Below are positions 39,489-50,220 of a stretch of DNA of 64,000 nucleotides, one piece after another; the first letter of the stretch is position 1, and each line of letters begins with the position of its first letter. The stretch spans positions 434,001-498,000 of the forward strand of contig NZ_FCOE02000001.1 in assembly GCF_001544915.2 (NCBI RefSeq), read 5' to 3'. Source of the stretch: Caballeronia pedi. Lineage in GTDB: Bacteria; Pseudomonadota; Gammaproteobacteria; Burkholderiales; Burkholderiaceae. The position numbers were made by a program, and so were the translations under genes. The notes under the pieces are model-generated. The model was not told the DNA's origin, made no database searches, and was given only the letters and a program-made list of their open reading frames with translations.

Positions 39489-39710
39489 CGAAGACTCTGG
39501 TGCGGGGGCTTTGATCGAATGCGGCATCTTAATGCATGCGCGTGGCCGCCTCGGGCGCGCCGGGGCAGGCCAGCATGGTTAGAATGATGTCCTGACCAAC
39601 ATCGCGGCAGCGTTTGTGCCTGCACCCGCGCCCGCGCATGCTGCATCGCATTGCTCTCTCTGTTCAGTTGCCAGTTTCCAATTCAAGCCCGGCCTTATTT
39701 GGAGTCGACC

Positions 39711-40967
<1,257 letters not shown>

Positions 40968-40998
40968 GGACTCACCTCGGTTCGTTCGTCGTGTTGAA

Positions 40999-41035
40999 TA
41001 AAAACCCCGGAAGACCTACGGTCTCCGGGGTTTTT
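40999..41035 (+). terminator. terminator after icd
   Basis: AAAAACCCCGGAAGACC pairs with GGTCTCCGGGGTTTTT around a TAC loop with one bulged A. T-runs lie at both ends, so it can act in both directions. Confidence 0.92.
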
Positions 41036-41089
41036 AACAGGCGCGGGTGTCTCATATATGAGCAAGACACAGCGGTAAAAAGCAGGCGT

Positions 41090-41116
41090 AAAAAAACCCG
41101 GCGCGCGGCCGGGTTT
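41090..41116 (-). terminator. terminator after the cold-shock gene
   Basis: AAACCCGGC at 41094-41102 and GCCGGGTTT at 41108-41116 enclose a GCGCG loop; a run of T follows on the minus strand, 26 bases after the gene's stop. Confidence 0.88.
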
Positions 41117-41141
41117 CACGAGGCAAAGTCCGATCGAACGG

Positions 41142-41348
41142 TCAGGCCGATTCCTGGATGTTCGAAGCCTGCTTGCCCTTCGGTCCCTGGACGATCTCGA
41201 AGCTGACCTTCTGGCCTTCCTTGAGTGTCTTGAAACCGTTCATTTGAATCGCCGAGAAATGTGCGAACAGATCCTCGCCGCCTTCATCGGGCGTGATGAA
41301 TCCGTAGCCTTTCGCGTCGTTGAACCACTTGACCGTACCAGTAGACAT
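41142..41348 (-). CDS. cold-shock protein, CspA family
   Basis: The 68-residue protein is one OB fold with RNP1 KGYGFI and RNP2-like DLFAHFSAI, starting [10 protein letters not shown]. It binds single-stranded RNA and DNA as an RNA chaperone. ATG at 41348 follows AGGGGAAG; the frame open further upstream is not family-like. A promoter about 150 bases upstream implies a long 5' leader, a common trait of cold-induced csp genes. Whether this copy is cold-inducible or constitutive is not visible. Confidence 0.95.
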   Translation of the reverse strand: MSTGTVKWFNDAKGYGFITPDEGGEDLFAHFSAIQMNGFKTLKEGQKVSFEIVQGPKGKQASNIQESA

Positions 41349-41493
41349 TCGTACTTCCCCTCTAACTCTCGTCGCAACCTGAGCACGCTCGAAAAGCGGC
41401 CACCCCACAATGTGAACCGCCCCCTCCTCACAAGCTCACCTCGGCCTCTTTTTTTTGGTCCGCGGTTGGCCCCCGGAAAAAAGTGCCAGTTTG

Positions 41494-41522
41494 ATTGTTA
41501 AATCTCTTAAATCGAGTGTCAA
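41494..41522 (-). promoter_or_regulatory. sigma70-type promoter of the cold-shock gene
   Basis: On the minus strand TTGACA (41522-41517) is separated by 17 bases from AACAAT (41499-41494), a full -35 consensus with four of six -10 matches. Transcription would begin near 41487, giving a leader of about 140 bases. Confidence 0.7.
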
Positions 41523-41858
41523 GGAATTTTTGGGATAGCCGTTAAGCTCGTTGCAAAGCGCGCATTCGTAGGGTAATTCCTGCATTGCGTGTGCGCTGCC
41601 GTCCAAGCACGTCATCTTGAAAAGTCGCATAATCGACTCACCTGTGGGTTATCCGGCGGCCCGCGACGCCCGGTGCTCGGTTTGTTTTTTTTGTAGCTGT
41701 GCGATACTGGATTCGACGAGGTGCAAGCGGGCCGCGCCGAATGGTTGGGCAGCGGCAGGATTCGATGGACGAGAGCTGAGCGAGTGCGATTCCGGCAGTT
41801 CATACCGACCAGGCGGTCGGTTCGCTGGAGCGGCAATTGCGGGGGCGTCCGTGTTGTT

Positions 41859-41864
41859 TAGAAT
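41859..41864 (+). promoter_or_regulatory. -10-like box immediately before clpS
   Basis: TAGAAT ends six bases before the clpS ATG, with TTGCGG 16 bases further upstream as a weak -35. If used, transcription would start at or next to the ATG. No ribosome binding site lies before clpS. Confidence 0.45.
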
Positions 41865-41870
41865 GGGTGT

Positions 41871-42185
41871 ATGGCGACAAATCCCAACAAGCAGGATGGC
41901 ACGGTACTGGAGCGGCAGGAGCAGAAGCTCAAGAAGCCGGCCATGTACAAGGTGGTGCTGCTGAATGACGACTTCACGCCGATGGAATTCGTCGTGATGA
42001 TCGTGCAGGAATACTTCAATAAAGATCGTGAGACTGCGACGCAGATCATGCTGAAAGTTCATCGCGAAGGCAGGGGAGTTTGTGGGGTCTACACGCGAGA
42101 TATCGCGTCGACCAAAGTTGAGCAAGTCGTTAGCCATGCACGGCAAGCGGGACATCCGCTGCAGTGCGTGATGGAGGAAGCATGA
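41871..42185 (+). CDS. clpS: ATP-dependent Clp protease adaptor ClpS
   Basis: The 104-residue adaptor delivers N-degron proteins to ClpAP. The flexible N-terminal tail (about 25 residues, Gln/Lys-rich) precedes the core with [17 protein letters not shown], whose Asn-Asp pair and hydrophobic pocket bind the N-terminal residue, and [16 protein letters not shown], which contacts ClpA. The stop overlaps the clpA start as ATGA. No Shine-Dalgarno sequence precedes the ATG. Confidence 0.97.
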   Translation: MATNPNKQDGTVLERQEQKLKKPAMYKVVLLNDDFTPMEFVVMIVQEYFNKDRETATQIMLKVHREGRGVCGVYTRDIASTKVEQVVSHARQAGHPLQCVMEEA

Positions 42186-44485
42186 TTGCCCAGGAACTGG
42201 AAGTCAGTCTGCACATGGCGTTTATGGAAGCACGTCAGGCGCGGCACGAGTTCATAACGGTCGAGCATCTCCTGCTCGCCCTGTTGGACAATCCGACCGC
42301 GGCTGAGGTGTTGCGCGCCTGCGCAGCCAACATTGAAGATTTGCGTCAGAACCTGCGCAATTTCATTCATGACAACACGCCGACCGTGCCCGGCACGGAC
42401 GACGTCGATACTCAGCCGACGCTTGGTTTCCAGCGCGTGATCCAGCGCGCGATCATGCACGTGCAATCGACCTCGAACGGCAAGAAGGAAGTGACCGGCG
42501 CGAACGTGCTGGTCGCGATCTTCGGCGAGAAGGATTCGCACGCGGTGTACTACCTGCAGCAGCAGGGCGTGACGCGTCTGGATGTCGTGAATTTCATTTC
42601 GCATGGCATCGCGAAGACGAACAGCGGCGATGCCGCGAAGGCGAACAGCGAAGTCAATCCGGAATCGGAAGACGCCGCCGCGCAGAAGGAAACGCCGCTC
42701 GCGCAGTTCACGCAGAACCTCAATCAGCTCGCGAAGGACGGCAAGATCGATCCGCTGATCGGCCGCGAGCTGGAAGTCGAACGCGTGGTGCAGGTGCTGT
42801 GCCGCCGACGCAAGAACAATCCGCTGCTCGTCGGTGAGGCCGGCGTCGGCAAGACCGCGATCGCCGAAGGTCTCGCGTGGCGCATCACGCGCGGCGAAGT
42901 GCCGGACATTCTGGCCGACGCGCAGGTGTATTCGCTCGACATGGGCGCGCTGCTCGCGGGCACGAAGTATCGCGGCGATTTCGAGCAGCGTCTGAAGACG
43001 GTGCTCAAGGAACTGAAGGAGCGTCCGCACGCCATTCTGTTCATCGACGAGATTCATACGCTGATCGGCGCGGGCGCGGCTTCGGGCGGCACGCTCGACG
43101 CATCGAACCTGCTGAAGCCGGCGTTGTCGTCGGGGCAGTTGAAGTGCATCGGCGCGACCACGTTCACGGAATATCGCGGCATCTTCGAGAAGGACGCAGC
43201 CTTGTCGCGTCGTTTCCAGAAAGTCGATGTCACGGAGCCGACCGTCGAACAGACTGTCGCGATCCTGCGCGGGCTCAAGACGCGCTTCGAAGAGCATCAC
43301 GGCGTGAAGTACTCGTCGGGTGCGCTGTCGGCGGCGGCGGAACTGTCGGCGCGCTTCATCACGGATCGTCATCTGCCGGACAAGGCGATCGACGTGATCG
43401 ACGAAGCGGGCGCGGCGCAACGCATCCTGCCGAAGTCGAAGCAGAAGAAGACCATCGGCAAGAGCGAGATCGAAGAGATCATCTCGAAGATCGCGCGCGT
43501 GCCGGCGCAAAGCGTGTCGCAGGACGACCGCAGCAAGCTCCAGACGCTCGACCGCGATCTGAAGGCTGTCGTGTTCGGGCAGGACCCGGCCATCGACGCG
43601 CTGTCGGCATCGATCAAGATGGCGCGCGCGGGCCTCGGCAAGCTGGACAAGCCGATCGGCGCGTTCCTGTTCTCCGGGCCGACGGGCGTCGGCAAGACGG
43701 AAGTGGCGAAGCAGCTCGCATTCACGCTGGGCATCGAACTGCTGCGCTTCGACATGTCGGAGTACATGGAGCGTCACGCGGTGAGCCGGTTGATCGGCGC
43801 GCCGCCGGGCTATGTCGGATTCGATCAGGGCGGTTTGCTGACCGAAGCCGTCACGAAGAAGCCGCACTGCGTGCTGCTGCTCGATGAAATCGAGAAGGCG
43901 CATCCGGACATCTACAACGTGCTGCTGCAGGTGATGGATCACGGCACGCTGACGGACAACAACGGCCGCAAGGCGGACTTCCGCAACGTCATCATCATCA
44001 TGACGACGAATGCGGGCGCCGAGGCGATGGGCAAGGCGGTGATCGGTTTCACGTCGCGTCGCGAGTCGGGCGACGAAATGGCCGACATCAAGCGCATGTT
44101 CACGCCGGAGTTCCGCAACCGTCTGGATCAGATCATCAGCTTCCGCTCGCTGGACGAGGAAATCATCCTGCGCGTGGTCGACAAGTTCCTCATGCAGCTG
44201 GAAGATCAGTTGCACGAGAAGAAGGTCGATGCGGTCTTCACCGACACTTTGCGCAAGCATCTCGCGAAGCACGGTTTCGATCCGCTGATGGGCGCGCGCC
44301 CGATGCAGCGTCTGATTCAGGACACGATCCGTCGTGCGCTGGCCGACGAACTGCTGTTCGGCAAGCTGCTCAACGGCGGCCGCGTGACGGTGGATGTCGA
44401 TGCGGACGACAAGGTCCAGTTGACGTTCGACGAGAACTCGACGCCGCCGCGCAATCCGAATCCGGAAGCGATCGAAGTCGACTGA
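42182..44485 (+). CDS. clpA: ATP-dependent Clp protease ATP-binding subunit ClpA
   Basis: The 767-residue AAA+ unfoldase has an N domain (1-145), an acidic linker, a first ATPase module with Walker A GEAGVGKT at 218-225 and a second with GPTGVGKT near 499-506 and Walker [13 protein letters not shown]. The ClpP-contact IGL/IGF-type loop fits AVIGFTSR near residue 620. The start overlaps the clpS stop; a longer in-frame start at 42164 would intrude further into clpS. Protein partners are ClpS here and ClpP elsewhere. Confidence 0.97.
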   Translation: MIAQELEVSLHMAFMEARQARHEFITVEHLLLALLDNPTAAEVLRACAANIEDLRQNLRNFIHDNTPTVPGTDDVDTQPTLGFQRVIQRAIMHVQSTSNGKKEVTGANVLVAIFGEKDSHAVYYLQQQGVTRLDVVNFISHGIAKTNSGDAAKANSEVNPESEDAAAQKETPLAQFTQNLNQLAKDGKIDPLIGRELEVERVVQVLCRRRKNNPLLVGEAGVGKTAIAEGLAWRITRGEVPDILADAQVYSLDMGALLAGTKYRGDFEQRLKTVLKELKERPHAILFIDEIHTLIGAGAASGGTLDASNLLKPALSSGQLKCIGATTFTEYRGIFEKDAALSRRFQKVDVTEPTVEQTVAILRGLKTRFEEHHGVKYSSGALSAAAELSARFITDRHLPDKAIDVIDEAGAAQRILPKSKQKKTIGKSEIEEIISKIARVPAQSVSQDDRSKLQTLDRDLKAVVFGQDPAIDALSASIKMARAGLGKLDKPIGAFLFSGPTGVGKTEVAKQLAFTLGIELLRFDMSEYMERHAVSRLIGAPPGYVGFDQGGLLTEAVTKKPHCVLLLDEIEKAHPDIYNVLLQVMDHGTLTDNNGRKADFRNVIIIMTTNAGAEAMGKAVIGFTSRRESGDEMADIKRMFTPEFRNRLDQIISFRSLDEEIILRVVDKFLMQLEDQLHEKKVDAVFTDTLRKHLAKHGFDPLMGARPMQRLIQDTIRRALADELLFGKLLNGGRVTVDVDADDKVQLTFDENSTPPRNPNPEAIEVD

Positions 44486-44502
44486 TTGGCTTGAAGCAGG
44501 AC

Positions 44503-44537
44503 AAAAGGCGTGGACTTGAAAAAGTCCACGCCTTTTT
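44503..44537 (+). terminator. terminator after clpA
   Basis: AAAAGGCGTGGACTT (44503-44517) pairs with AAGTCCACGCCTTTT across a GAAA tetraloop; T-rich sequence follows. The A/T flanks would also let it act for the convergent gene ending at 44563. Confidence 0.93.
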
Positions 44538-44562
44538 CGTTTTTGCGCTCAACGCGTGGCGC

Positions 44563-47082
44563 TCATTGATCGAACCTGATCGGCGCGTTCATGTAGTCGT
44601 TGAGCTTGTTGCGCGTCCACGCCTCCGGATTGCCGACCGATGACACGATGCCCGTGGTCGATCCGCCGCCGAGCAGCACGGCGAAGATGCCTCGCAGCGC
44701 GAAATCCGTGTACATCGGCAGCGATACATCGAACGGTTCCGAGCGGATGAACATGTCCTTCGCCGTGTTCCCCATATACTGGGTCTCGTTCGGAAATACG
44801 AGCGCAAGAATGTTCGCGTTGACGTTGTTGTAATCCGAACCGATCGCGGCATCGCCCATGATGCAGCTTCCGCCCGTCCCCCAGTGTTGCGAGTCGAAGC
44901 TGGTGGGAACGGAGTCGGACGTGTTCGGCGTGCGGCTCGCGGGAATCTGCCATGGCATCACCGGCATTTTCAGCGCGAGACTCAGTTGCTCGCAAAAGTC
45001 GAAGTATCGGCCCCATTCGCGCGTCCAGTAGCAGTATCCGTTGACGTAGGCGCGTTGCGTGAAATCGTCCGCCTCGTAGCGGTCGACGGCGAGGAAGTCG
45101 GGCACATTGGGGCCGCCGTAAGCGCCGAGCGAGTTCACGTAGCTGGCCATCTGGCTCGCCATGGCGGCCGGATCGTCATCGCGGTAGATCCACTCCGAAT
45201 CGCCCAGTCCCCACAGATTGACTTGCCAGCCGAAGGTCACGCTCGGAGCGACCGTGCGCGTCAGCCAGTTCACTGCGGCGACATAACCCGCCAGGGTGTC
45301 GGTGATGGTCGAGGGCACTGTTGCCTTCACCTTTCTGGCGGCGAGCGCATCCTTGAGCGGCTTGACCACGGGCATCGCATAGCTTGGTCCGAGTTTCATC
45401 TGCTGACATTCGCCGAGGAAATCGGGATTCACGATGAAGCCGGCCGGCACGGGATGCGCGCGGTCCAGCGCTTGCGTCGCGATGTCGAGCGCGAGGATGT
45501 AATTGGCGAAGCTATTGGTGTGCGCGGTCGCGTCCTGCAATACGTGGTCCGCGTCGCCGCCGGAAAGGTTGCAGGTGTACGAGACCATCACCGGCAGCAC
45601 GGGCTGAACATTGCCGAGGGCCGTTTCCGTGTCGCGCGCGAGCTGGATGATCTCGCGCGTCTTCGGGTCGTCGTCCAGTATGACGCTTGCATCGCCGGCG
45701 CCGTCGTTCCCCGCGTACGAGAAGACCGACGTCGCGCGGGCCGCGACGAAATCGGCTTTGTCGTTCGGCGTCAGGTCCGCGCATCCGCCAAAGCCGAGAT
45801 AGGGCGGGAAGCCTCGCACGTTGAGATTGGCCGAGCGCGTCACCGATACGGCCAGACTGTTCGTGCCCGACGCAGACACCGTGATCTGAGCGGGCGCGGT
45901 CACGGCGTACACAGTGCCGTTGTCGAGGAAGTTGCCGGTCACCACCGTATAGGCACCCGGTTTCACCGGTGTGCTGAACGCCGTCTGCTGCGTCTGCACG
46001 TCGAACGACTGCGAGTAGTTCGTGCTGCCGGTGAGACGCACCGTGATCTGCCGGTCGACGGTCTGATCGGCAGTCAGGCTGACCGGCAACGCGACGAAAC
46101 CCTGCGTGTCGACGGGCGTCTGGGTCACGTTCGAGTCAGTGATACTGACGGTCTTCAACGCGTTCTCCAGCGCCACGGGGGGAACCACGAACGTGAAGTT
46201 GACGTTGTTGAGCGCGATCGGCTTGATCGAAACCTGAGCGGTCACGCCCACGGGCAGGCGGCGCAGTTGCGTCGTCTTGCTCACGCCTGACTGAAATTGC
46301 GCGAGCGTCGCGCCTGTGGCGGCGTTGCTCACTGTCACGTCGAGGGTTTCGGTCGAGAGGTCCGACAGATCGCCGATCGCGATGTCGAGCGCGGCAAAGC
46401 GTTGCACCGGCTGGAACGAGACCGTCACATTGGTGGTCTGTCCGGTTGCGATGTTAGCCTGGCCCGGCTGGATCAGAAGGTCGGCGACGACGGTTTGCTC
46501 CGCGTTGCTGAGCGGCTTGCCAGTGATGGTGTACGCGCCCTGCTCCAGATCGATCGAAGCGGATTGGCCGTATTGAAGGTTGAGCGGCGTGGATGTGCTG
46601 CCGAGCGTGAAGACGATCTGCGGTGTCACGGTGTCGAGCGCCGGATCGGGACTCGGCCCGCATGCGACCAGCGCGGTTCCGGTGATGGCGGGCGCCGCGT
46701 CGGCGGCGAAGATGAATGAGTTCAGCCAGGTATCGGTGTTCTTCGTCAGGTCGCCGTTGACGCCGATCGAGATCGCGTCGCCGGATGCGAGCGCATAGCT
46801 TGTAATCCCGGAAATCAGCGGCAAGGTCGCGGTCACCGAGAATGTACCGCCGTCGAGTTGCGTGTTGGTCACGATCGTGGCAGCCGGGTCGATCACCCAC
46901 TGCGTGAACTGCACGGAGATAAACGTCGAATCGACGGATGCGGGAGATTTGAAATTCATTGAAAGAAACTTCGTGAATTTCACTGACGTGCCATCTTCGT
47001 AGCGCAAATTCTTCACGATGATATTGCCATACCACTCCGTTGCGCCGGATTGCACTGTCGCGTCGTACAGGATTTTCATCAT
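44563..47082 (-). CDS. large modular beta-sandwich protein with a possible glycosidase-like C-terminal domain; function unknown
   Basis: The 839-residue protein has no recognisable signal peptide. Residues 1-130 form a Thr/Ser-rich domain reminiscent of carbohydrate-binding modules. Residues about 130-450 are two or three repeated beta-rich Ig-like units (TVSFQPVQRF, VSLTADQTVDRQITVRLTG, ITVSASGTNSLAVSV). From about 450 the sequence changes to an alpha/beta barrel-like domain with LGFGGCAD, PVMVSYTCN, LAVDRYEADDF and MPVMPWQIP, acidic and Trp-rich as in glycoside hydrolases; I cannot name the family. Two adjacent ATGs (47082, 47079) follow AAGGA. Flanks are AT-rich. Confidence 0.7.
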   Translation of the reverse strand: MMKILYDATVQSGATEWYGNIIVKNLRYEDGTSVKFTKFLSMNFKSPASVDSTFISVQFTQWVIDPAATIVTNTQLDGGTFSVTATLPLISGITSYALASGDAISIGVNGDLTKNTDTWLNSFIFAADAAPAITGTALVACGPSPDPALDTVTPQIVFTLGSTSTPLNLQYGQSASIDLEQGAYTITGKPLSNAEQTVVADLLIQPGQANIATGQTTNVTVSFQPVQRFAALDIAIGDLSDLSTETLDVTVSNAATGATLAQFQSGVSKTTQLRRLPVGVTAQVSIKPIALNNVNFTFVVPPVALENALKTVSITDSNVTQTPVDTQGFVALPVSLTADQTVDRQITVRLTGSTNYSQSFDVQTQQTAFSTPVKPGAYTVVTGNFLDNGTVYAVTAPAQITVSASGTNSLAVSVTRSANLNVRGFPPYLGFGGCADLTPNDKADFVAARATSVFSYAGNDGAGDASVILDDDPKTREIIQLARDTETALGNVQPVLPVMVSYTCNLSGGDADHVLQDATAHTNSFANYILALDIATQALDRAHPVPAGFIVNPDFLGECQQMKLGPSYAMPVVKPLKDALAARKVKATVPSTITDTLAGYVAAVNWLTRTVAPSVTFGWQVNLWGLGDSEWIYRDDDPAAMASQMASYVNSLGAYGGPNVPDFLAVDRYEADDFTQRAYVNGYCYWTREWGRYFDFCEQLSLALKMPVMPWQIPASRTPNTSDSVPTSFDSQHWGTGGSCIMGDAAIGSDYNNVNANILALVFPNETQYMGNTAKDMFIRSEPFDVSLPMYTDFALRGIFAVLLGGGSTTGIVSSVGNPEAWTRNKLNDYMNAPIRFDQ

Positions 47083-47493
47083 ATTTTCCTTGGGCCGAAT
47101 TTCGCCGGTAAAGCGGCGTGTATCGGTTAAGTTGAAACATTTTTAACTAAGGATAACGAAATAAATAATCTGATTTTGGATGGGTAATGATTCCCTCCTT
47201 TATTCAAGTAATCGAGTTGGCGCCTGCGTGCTTGGGCGCGGGAAGGCGCGACGGTCGCTCACGCTCCGCGAGCCTGACCAACGATCATATGTATACCTTT
47301 CAAATTGCTTAAAAAGTATGAAAATTTGTAGTAAACAGCGTCTTGCGGCTACCCCGAATTGCGCTCATTTCTCAATGTCTGATTGGCCGCCGCGCGAAAA
47401 AAGAAAACGCGGATTATCGAGTGGATAATCCGCGTCATTTGCGAAATCTGATTCAAACTGAGTGGGTGAATACCCGTTTGTTTCAACGCCTGC
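47083..47493. other. 411-base AT-rich gap
   Basis: The first 300 bases hold no credible gene and are AT-rich; they should carry the promoter of the modular protein gene. The right end contains the terminator of dut. Short open frames here have no coding character. Confidence 0.5.
47395..47435 (-). terminator. terminator after dut
   Basis: ACGCGGATTATC at 47407-47418 and its exact complement at 47424-47435 form a 12-bp stem with a five-base loop. On the minus strand TTTTCTTTTTTC follows, closing the ribF-to-dut gene run. Confidence 0.88.
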
Positions 47494-47940
47494 TCAATGC
47501 TTGCCCGTGCTGCCGAAACCGCCCGCGCCGCGCTCGCTCGCCTCGAAATCGTCGACGATATTGAACTGCGCCTGCACGACCGGCACGATGACCATCTGCG
47601 CGAGACGCTCCATCGGATTGAGTGTGAACGCGGTGTCGCCGCGATTCCATGTCGAGACCATCAACTGGCCTTGATAATCCGAGTCGATCAGTCCGACGAG
47701 ATTGCCGAGCACGATGCCGTGCTTGTGGCCGAGGCCCGAGCGCGGCAGGATCACCGCGGCGTAGCCGGGATCGGCGAGATGAATGGCGAGGCCGGTCGGC
47801 ACCAGCACGGTCTGATGCGGCTCGATGACGAGTGGCGCTTCGAGACACGCGCGCAGATCGAGGCCCGCGCTGCCGGGCGTGGCGTAGGCGGGCAGATAGT
47901 CGCGCATGCGCGCGTCGAGAATCTTGACGTCGAGTTTCAT
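47494..47940 (-). CDS. dut: dUTP diphosphatase
   Basis: The 148-residue trimeric enzyme hydrolyses dUTP to dUMP and keeps uracil out of DNA. All five motifs are visible: [45 protein letters not shown] and the C-terminal P-loop-like [11 protein letters not shown]. It is the last gene in the minus-strand run and follows the LLM oxidoreductase by 11 bases. Pairing with coaBC upstream is common in bacteria. Confidence 0.97.
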   Translation of the reverse strand: MKLDVKILDARMRDYLPAYATPGSAGLDLRACLEAPLVIEPHQTVLVPTGLAIHLADPGYAAVILPRSGLGHKHGIVLGNLVGLIDSDYQGQLMVSTWNRGDTAFTLNPMERLAQMVIVPVVQAQFNIVDDFEASERGAGGFGSTGKH

Positions 47941-47951
47941 GGATCGAGGCG

Positions 47952-48962
47952 TTATTGATGCGATCGGCCGAGCTCGAAGGCTTCGGCCAAAAGTTGATAG
48001 GACCGCGTGCGCGCGGCGTAGCTGCCCGAGACTGTCAGAACGATCAGTTCATCGGCGTTGAATTGTTCCTGCAGCGCGTGCAGCTTTTCCGTCACGCGCT
48101 CCGGCGTGCCGATGATGCTGCGCGCTTTCTCATGCGCGATCACCGCCAGTTCGCGCTCGCCGTAGACCTGCGAGATGCCTTGCGCGATGCTCGGAATCGG
48201 CTGGTTGACGCCATACGCCATCTGCACACGGCGCAGATCGACGGCGCGTTCGAGCGCCTCGGCTTCGCGATCCGTATCAGCGCAGATGACGAACACCGCC
48301 GCCGCCAGATACGGCTTTTCCTCGTGGCCAGCGGTGAAGCGCTCGCGATACGCCTCTGCCACGCGATGCCCGTATTGCGCGTTGATGAAATGCGCGAACG
48401 CGAAGCGAATGCCGAGCTGGGCGGCGAGCAAGCCGCCGAAATCGCTGGAGCCGAGCATCCACAATTGCGGACGCGTATCGATCTGCGGCTGCAACAGCAC
48501 GCCTTTGGCGAGCGAGTCGTCGGGAAGATTGCCGCTGAAGAGCGCGACCAGTTCCGCCACCTGCTGCGCAAAGATGTCGCCGCGATTGTACGAACCCGCC
48601 GCGACCGCCTGCGCCGTGCGCATGTCGCCGCCGGGCGCGCGTCCGACGCCGAGATCCACGCGATTCGGAAACAGCGCTTCGAGCATGAGGAACTGCTCGG
48701 CGACCTTGAACGGCGAGTAATACGGCAACATCACGCCGCCCGAGCCGATGCGGATGCGCTTGGTCAGACTGCCGATGCGCGCGAGCATCACTTCGGGGCA
48801 TGGGTTCGAGACGCCGTATAAACCGTGATGCTCCGCGCACCAGTAGCGCGTGTAGCCGAGGTCGTCGGCGAGTTGCGCGAGATCGAGCGTCGCGGCGATC
48901 GCATCGGCGACACTATGGCCGTGGATGACCGGCGTCTGATCGAGAACGGAAAGCTTCGTCAT
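47952..48962 (-). CDS. LLM-class flavin-dependent oxidoreductase (luciferase-like)
   Basis: The 336-residue protein belongs to the bacterial luciferase-like monooxygenases. Family marks are SVLDQTPV at the start, [29 protein letters not shown] and LGVGRAPGG. It would use reduced FMN or F420 to oxygenate an unknown small molecule; the group resembles YhbW. Its start overlaps the coaBC stop by four bases, so it is translationally coupled to a housekeeping operon without an obvious metabolic link. Confidence 0.9.
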   Translation of the reverse strand: MTKLSVLDQTPVIHGHSVADAIAATLDLAQLADDLGYTRYWCAEHHGLYGVSNPCPEVMLARIGSLTKRIRIGSGGVMLPYYSPFKVAEQFLMLEALFPNRVDLGVGRAPGGDMRTAQAVAAGSYNRGDIFAQQVAELVALFSGNLPDDSLAKGVLLQPQIDTRPQLWMLGSSDFGGLLAAQLGIRFAFAHFINAQYGHRVAEAYRERFTAGHEEKPYLAAAVFVICADTDREAEALERAVDLRRVQMAYGVNQPIPSIAQGISQVYGERELAVIAHEKARSIIGTPERVTEKLHALQEQFNADELIVLTVSGSYAARTRSYQLLAEAFELGRSHQ

Positions 48963-50167
48963 GACAGCAGCGGGCCGCCGGTTTTCGGTGCGCGCCGGGC
49001 GATTTCCGCGATCAGCGTGCGCGCGAGTTGCAGCTTGTCTGCGCGTGGCAGTGGCGTCGCGCCTGAGGCTTCGAACAGCACGACCTCGTTGTCGTCGCGG
49101 CCGAAAGTGAGCGGGCCGAGATTGCCGATCAGAAGCGGCACGTTCTTGCGTTTGCGCTTGTCTTCGCCGTGGACATCGAGATCGCCGCTTTCCGCCGCGA
49201 AGCCGACACAGTAGGGCGGATTCGGCAGCTTCGCTACCGTCGCGAGAATGTCGGGATTTTCGACGAAGTTAAAGGTCGGCAAGGCGTCGCCGGTCTTCTT
49301 GATTTTCTGTTCGCTCACATGATCGACGCGCCAGTCCGCGACCGCCGCCACCGCGATGAAGATGTCCGCGTCGGGCGTCGCCGCCATCACGGCGTCGTGC
49401 ATTTGCTGCGCGGTCTGCACGTCCTCGCGATACACGCCCCACGGCGTGGCAAGCCCAACCGGACCGGCGACGAGATGCACATCCGCGCCCGCCTGCGCCG
49501 CCGCGCGCGCGAGCGCGAAACCCATTTTCCCCGACGAGCGATTGGTGATACCGCGCACAGGATCGAGCGGCTCGAAGGTCGGGCCCGCCGTGATCAGCAC
49601 GCGCTGGCCACGCAAAATCTTCGGCTGGAAGAAGGCGCAGATCGCTTCGAACGCGGCTTCCGGCTCGATCATGCGGCCGTCGCCGACTTCGCCGCACGCC
49701 TGCGAGCCCGAATCCGGTCCGAGCACCTCGACGCCATCCGCGCGAAGCTGCGCGACATTGCGCTGCGTCGCCGGGTTCTGCCACATTTGCCGGTTCATGG
49801 CCGGAACCACAAGCAGCGGACAATCGCGCGCGATGCACAGCGTCGAGAGCAGATCGTCGCACCTGCCTTGCGCGAGCTTCGCGAGGAAGTCGGTGGAGGC
49901 GGGCGCGATGACGATGGCATCGGCCTCGCGCGAGAGATCGATGTGCGGCATGTTGTTCGGCATGCGCGCATCCCATTGCGACGTATAGACGGGACGGCCC
50001 GAGAGCGCCTGCATCGTGACGGGCGTGATGAACTGCGTGGCCGCTTCGGTCATCACGATCTGCACGGTCGCGCCGGCCTTGATGAGCAGGCGCGTGAGTT
50101 CGGCGATCTTGTAGCAGGCGATGCCGCCGGTCAGGCCTAAAACGAGATGTTTGCCCGCGAGTTCCAA
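48959..50167 (-). CDS. coaBC: bifunctional phosphopantothenoylcysteine decarboxylase/synthetase
   Basis: The 402-residue coenzyme A biosynthesis enzyme has an N-terminal flavin-binding CoaC domain (GLTGGIACYK, the catalytic-His region NMPHIDLSREAD, PAMNRQMW with the substrate clamp and GSQACGEVGDGRM) and a C-terminal CoaB domain (ITAGPTFEPLDPVRGITNRSSGKMG). TTG at 50167 is the best start: GGAGG lies four bases upstream and translation begins at the family N-terminus (LELAGKHLVLG). An in-frame GTG at 50191 has no usable ribosome binding site. Confidence 0.94.
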   Translation of the reverse strand: MELAGKHLVLGLTGGIACYKIAELTRLLIKAGATVQIVMTEAATQFITPVTMQALSGRPVYTSQWDARMPNNMPHIDLSREADAIVIAPASTDFLAKLAQGRCDDLLSTLCIARDCPLLVVPAMNRQMWQNPATQRNVAQLRADGVEVLGPDSGSQACGEVGDGRMIEPEAAFEAICAFFQPKILRGQRVLITAGPTFEPLDPVRGITNRSSGKMGFALARAAAQAGADVHLVAGPVGLATPWGVYREDVQTAQQMHDAVMAATPDADIFIAVAAVADWRVDHVSEQKIKKTGDALPTFNFVENPDILATVAKLPNPPYCVGFAAESGDLDVHGEDKRKRKNVPLLIGNLGPLTFGRDDNEVVLFEASGATPLPRADKLQLARTLIAEIARRAPKTGGPLLS

Positions 50168-50220
50168 CTTGCCTCCATCGCAAAAGAACACGGCTCCGGT
50201 GAGGGAGCCGTGCGTGAAGA

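Larger units (their letters stand above)
41349..41870. other. 522-base region between the cold-shock gene and clpS
   Basis: No credible gene is visible; a 64-codon open frame at 41436-41630 lacks a ribosome binding site and coding character. The left part is the probable untranslated leader of the cold-shock gene, with runs of C and A/T that can fold; the promoter lies at 41494-41522. The right end carries a -10-like box directly before clpS. Confidence 0.6.

Noticed and set aside
41436..41630. 64-codon minus-strand frame upstream of the cold-shock gene
   Set aside because: No ribosome binding site or family; it overlaps the probable promoter and leader of the cold-shock gene.
42089..44272. 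Minus-strand open frame of 727 codons opposite clpA
   Set aside because: Antisense shadow of ClpA.
47180..47674. Small plus-strand frames in the gap between the modular protein and dut
   Set aside because: They lack ribosome binding sites, cross the dut terminator hairpin and show no coding pattern.
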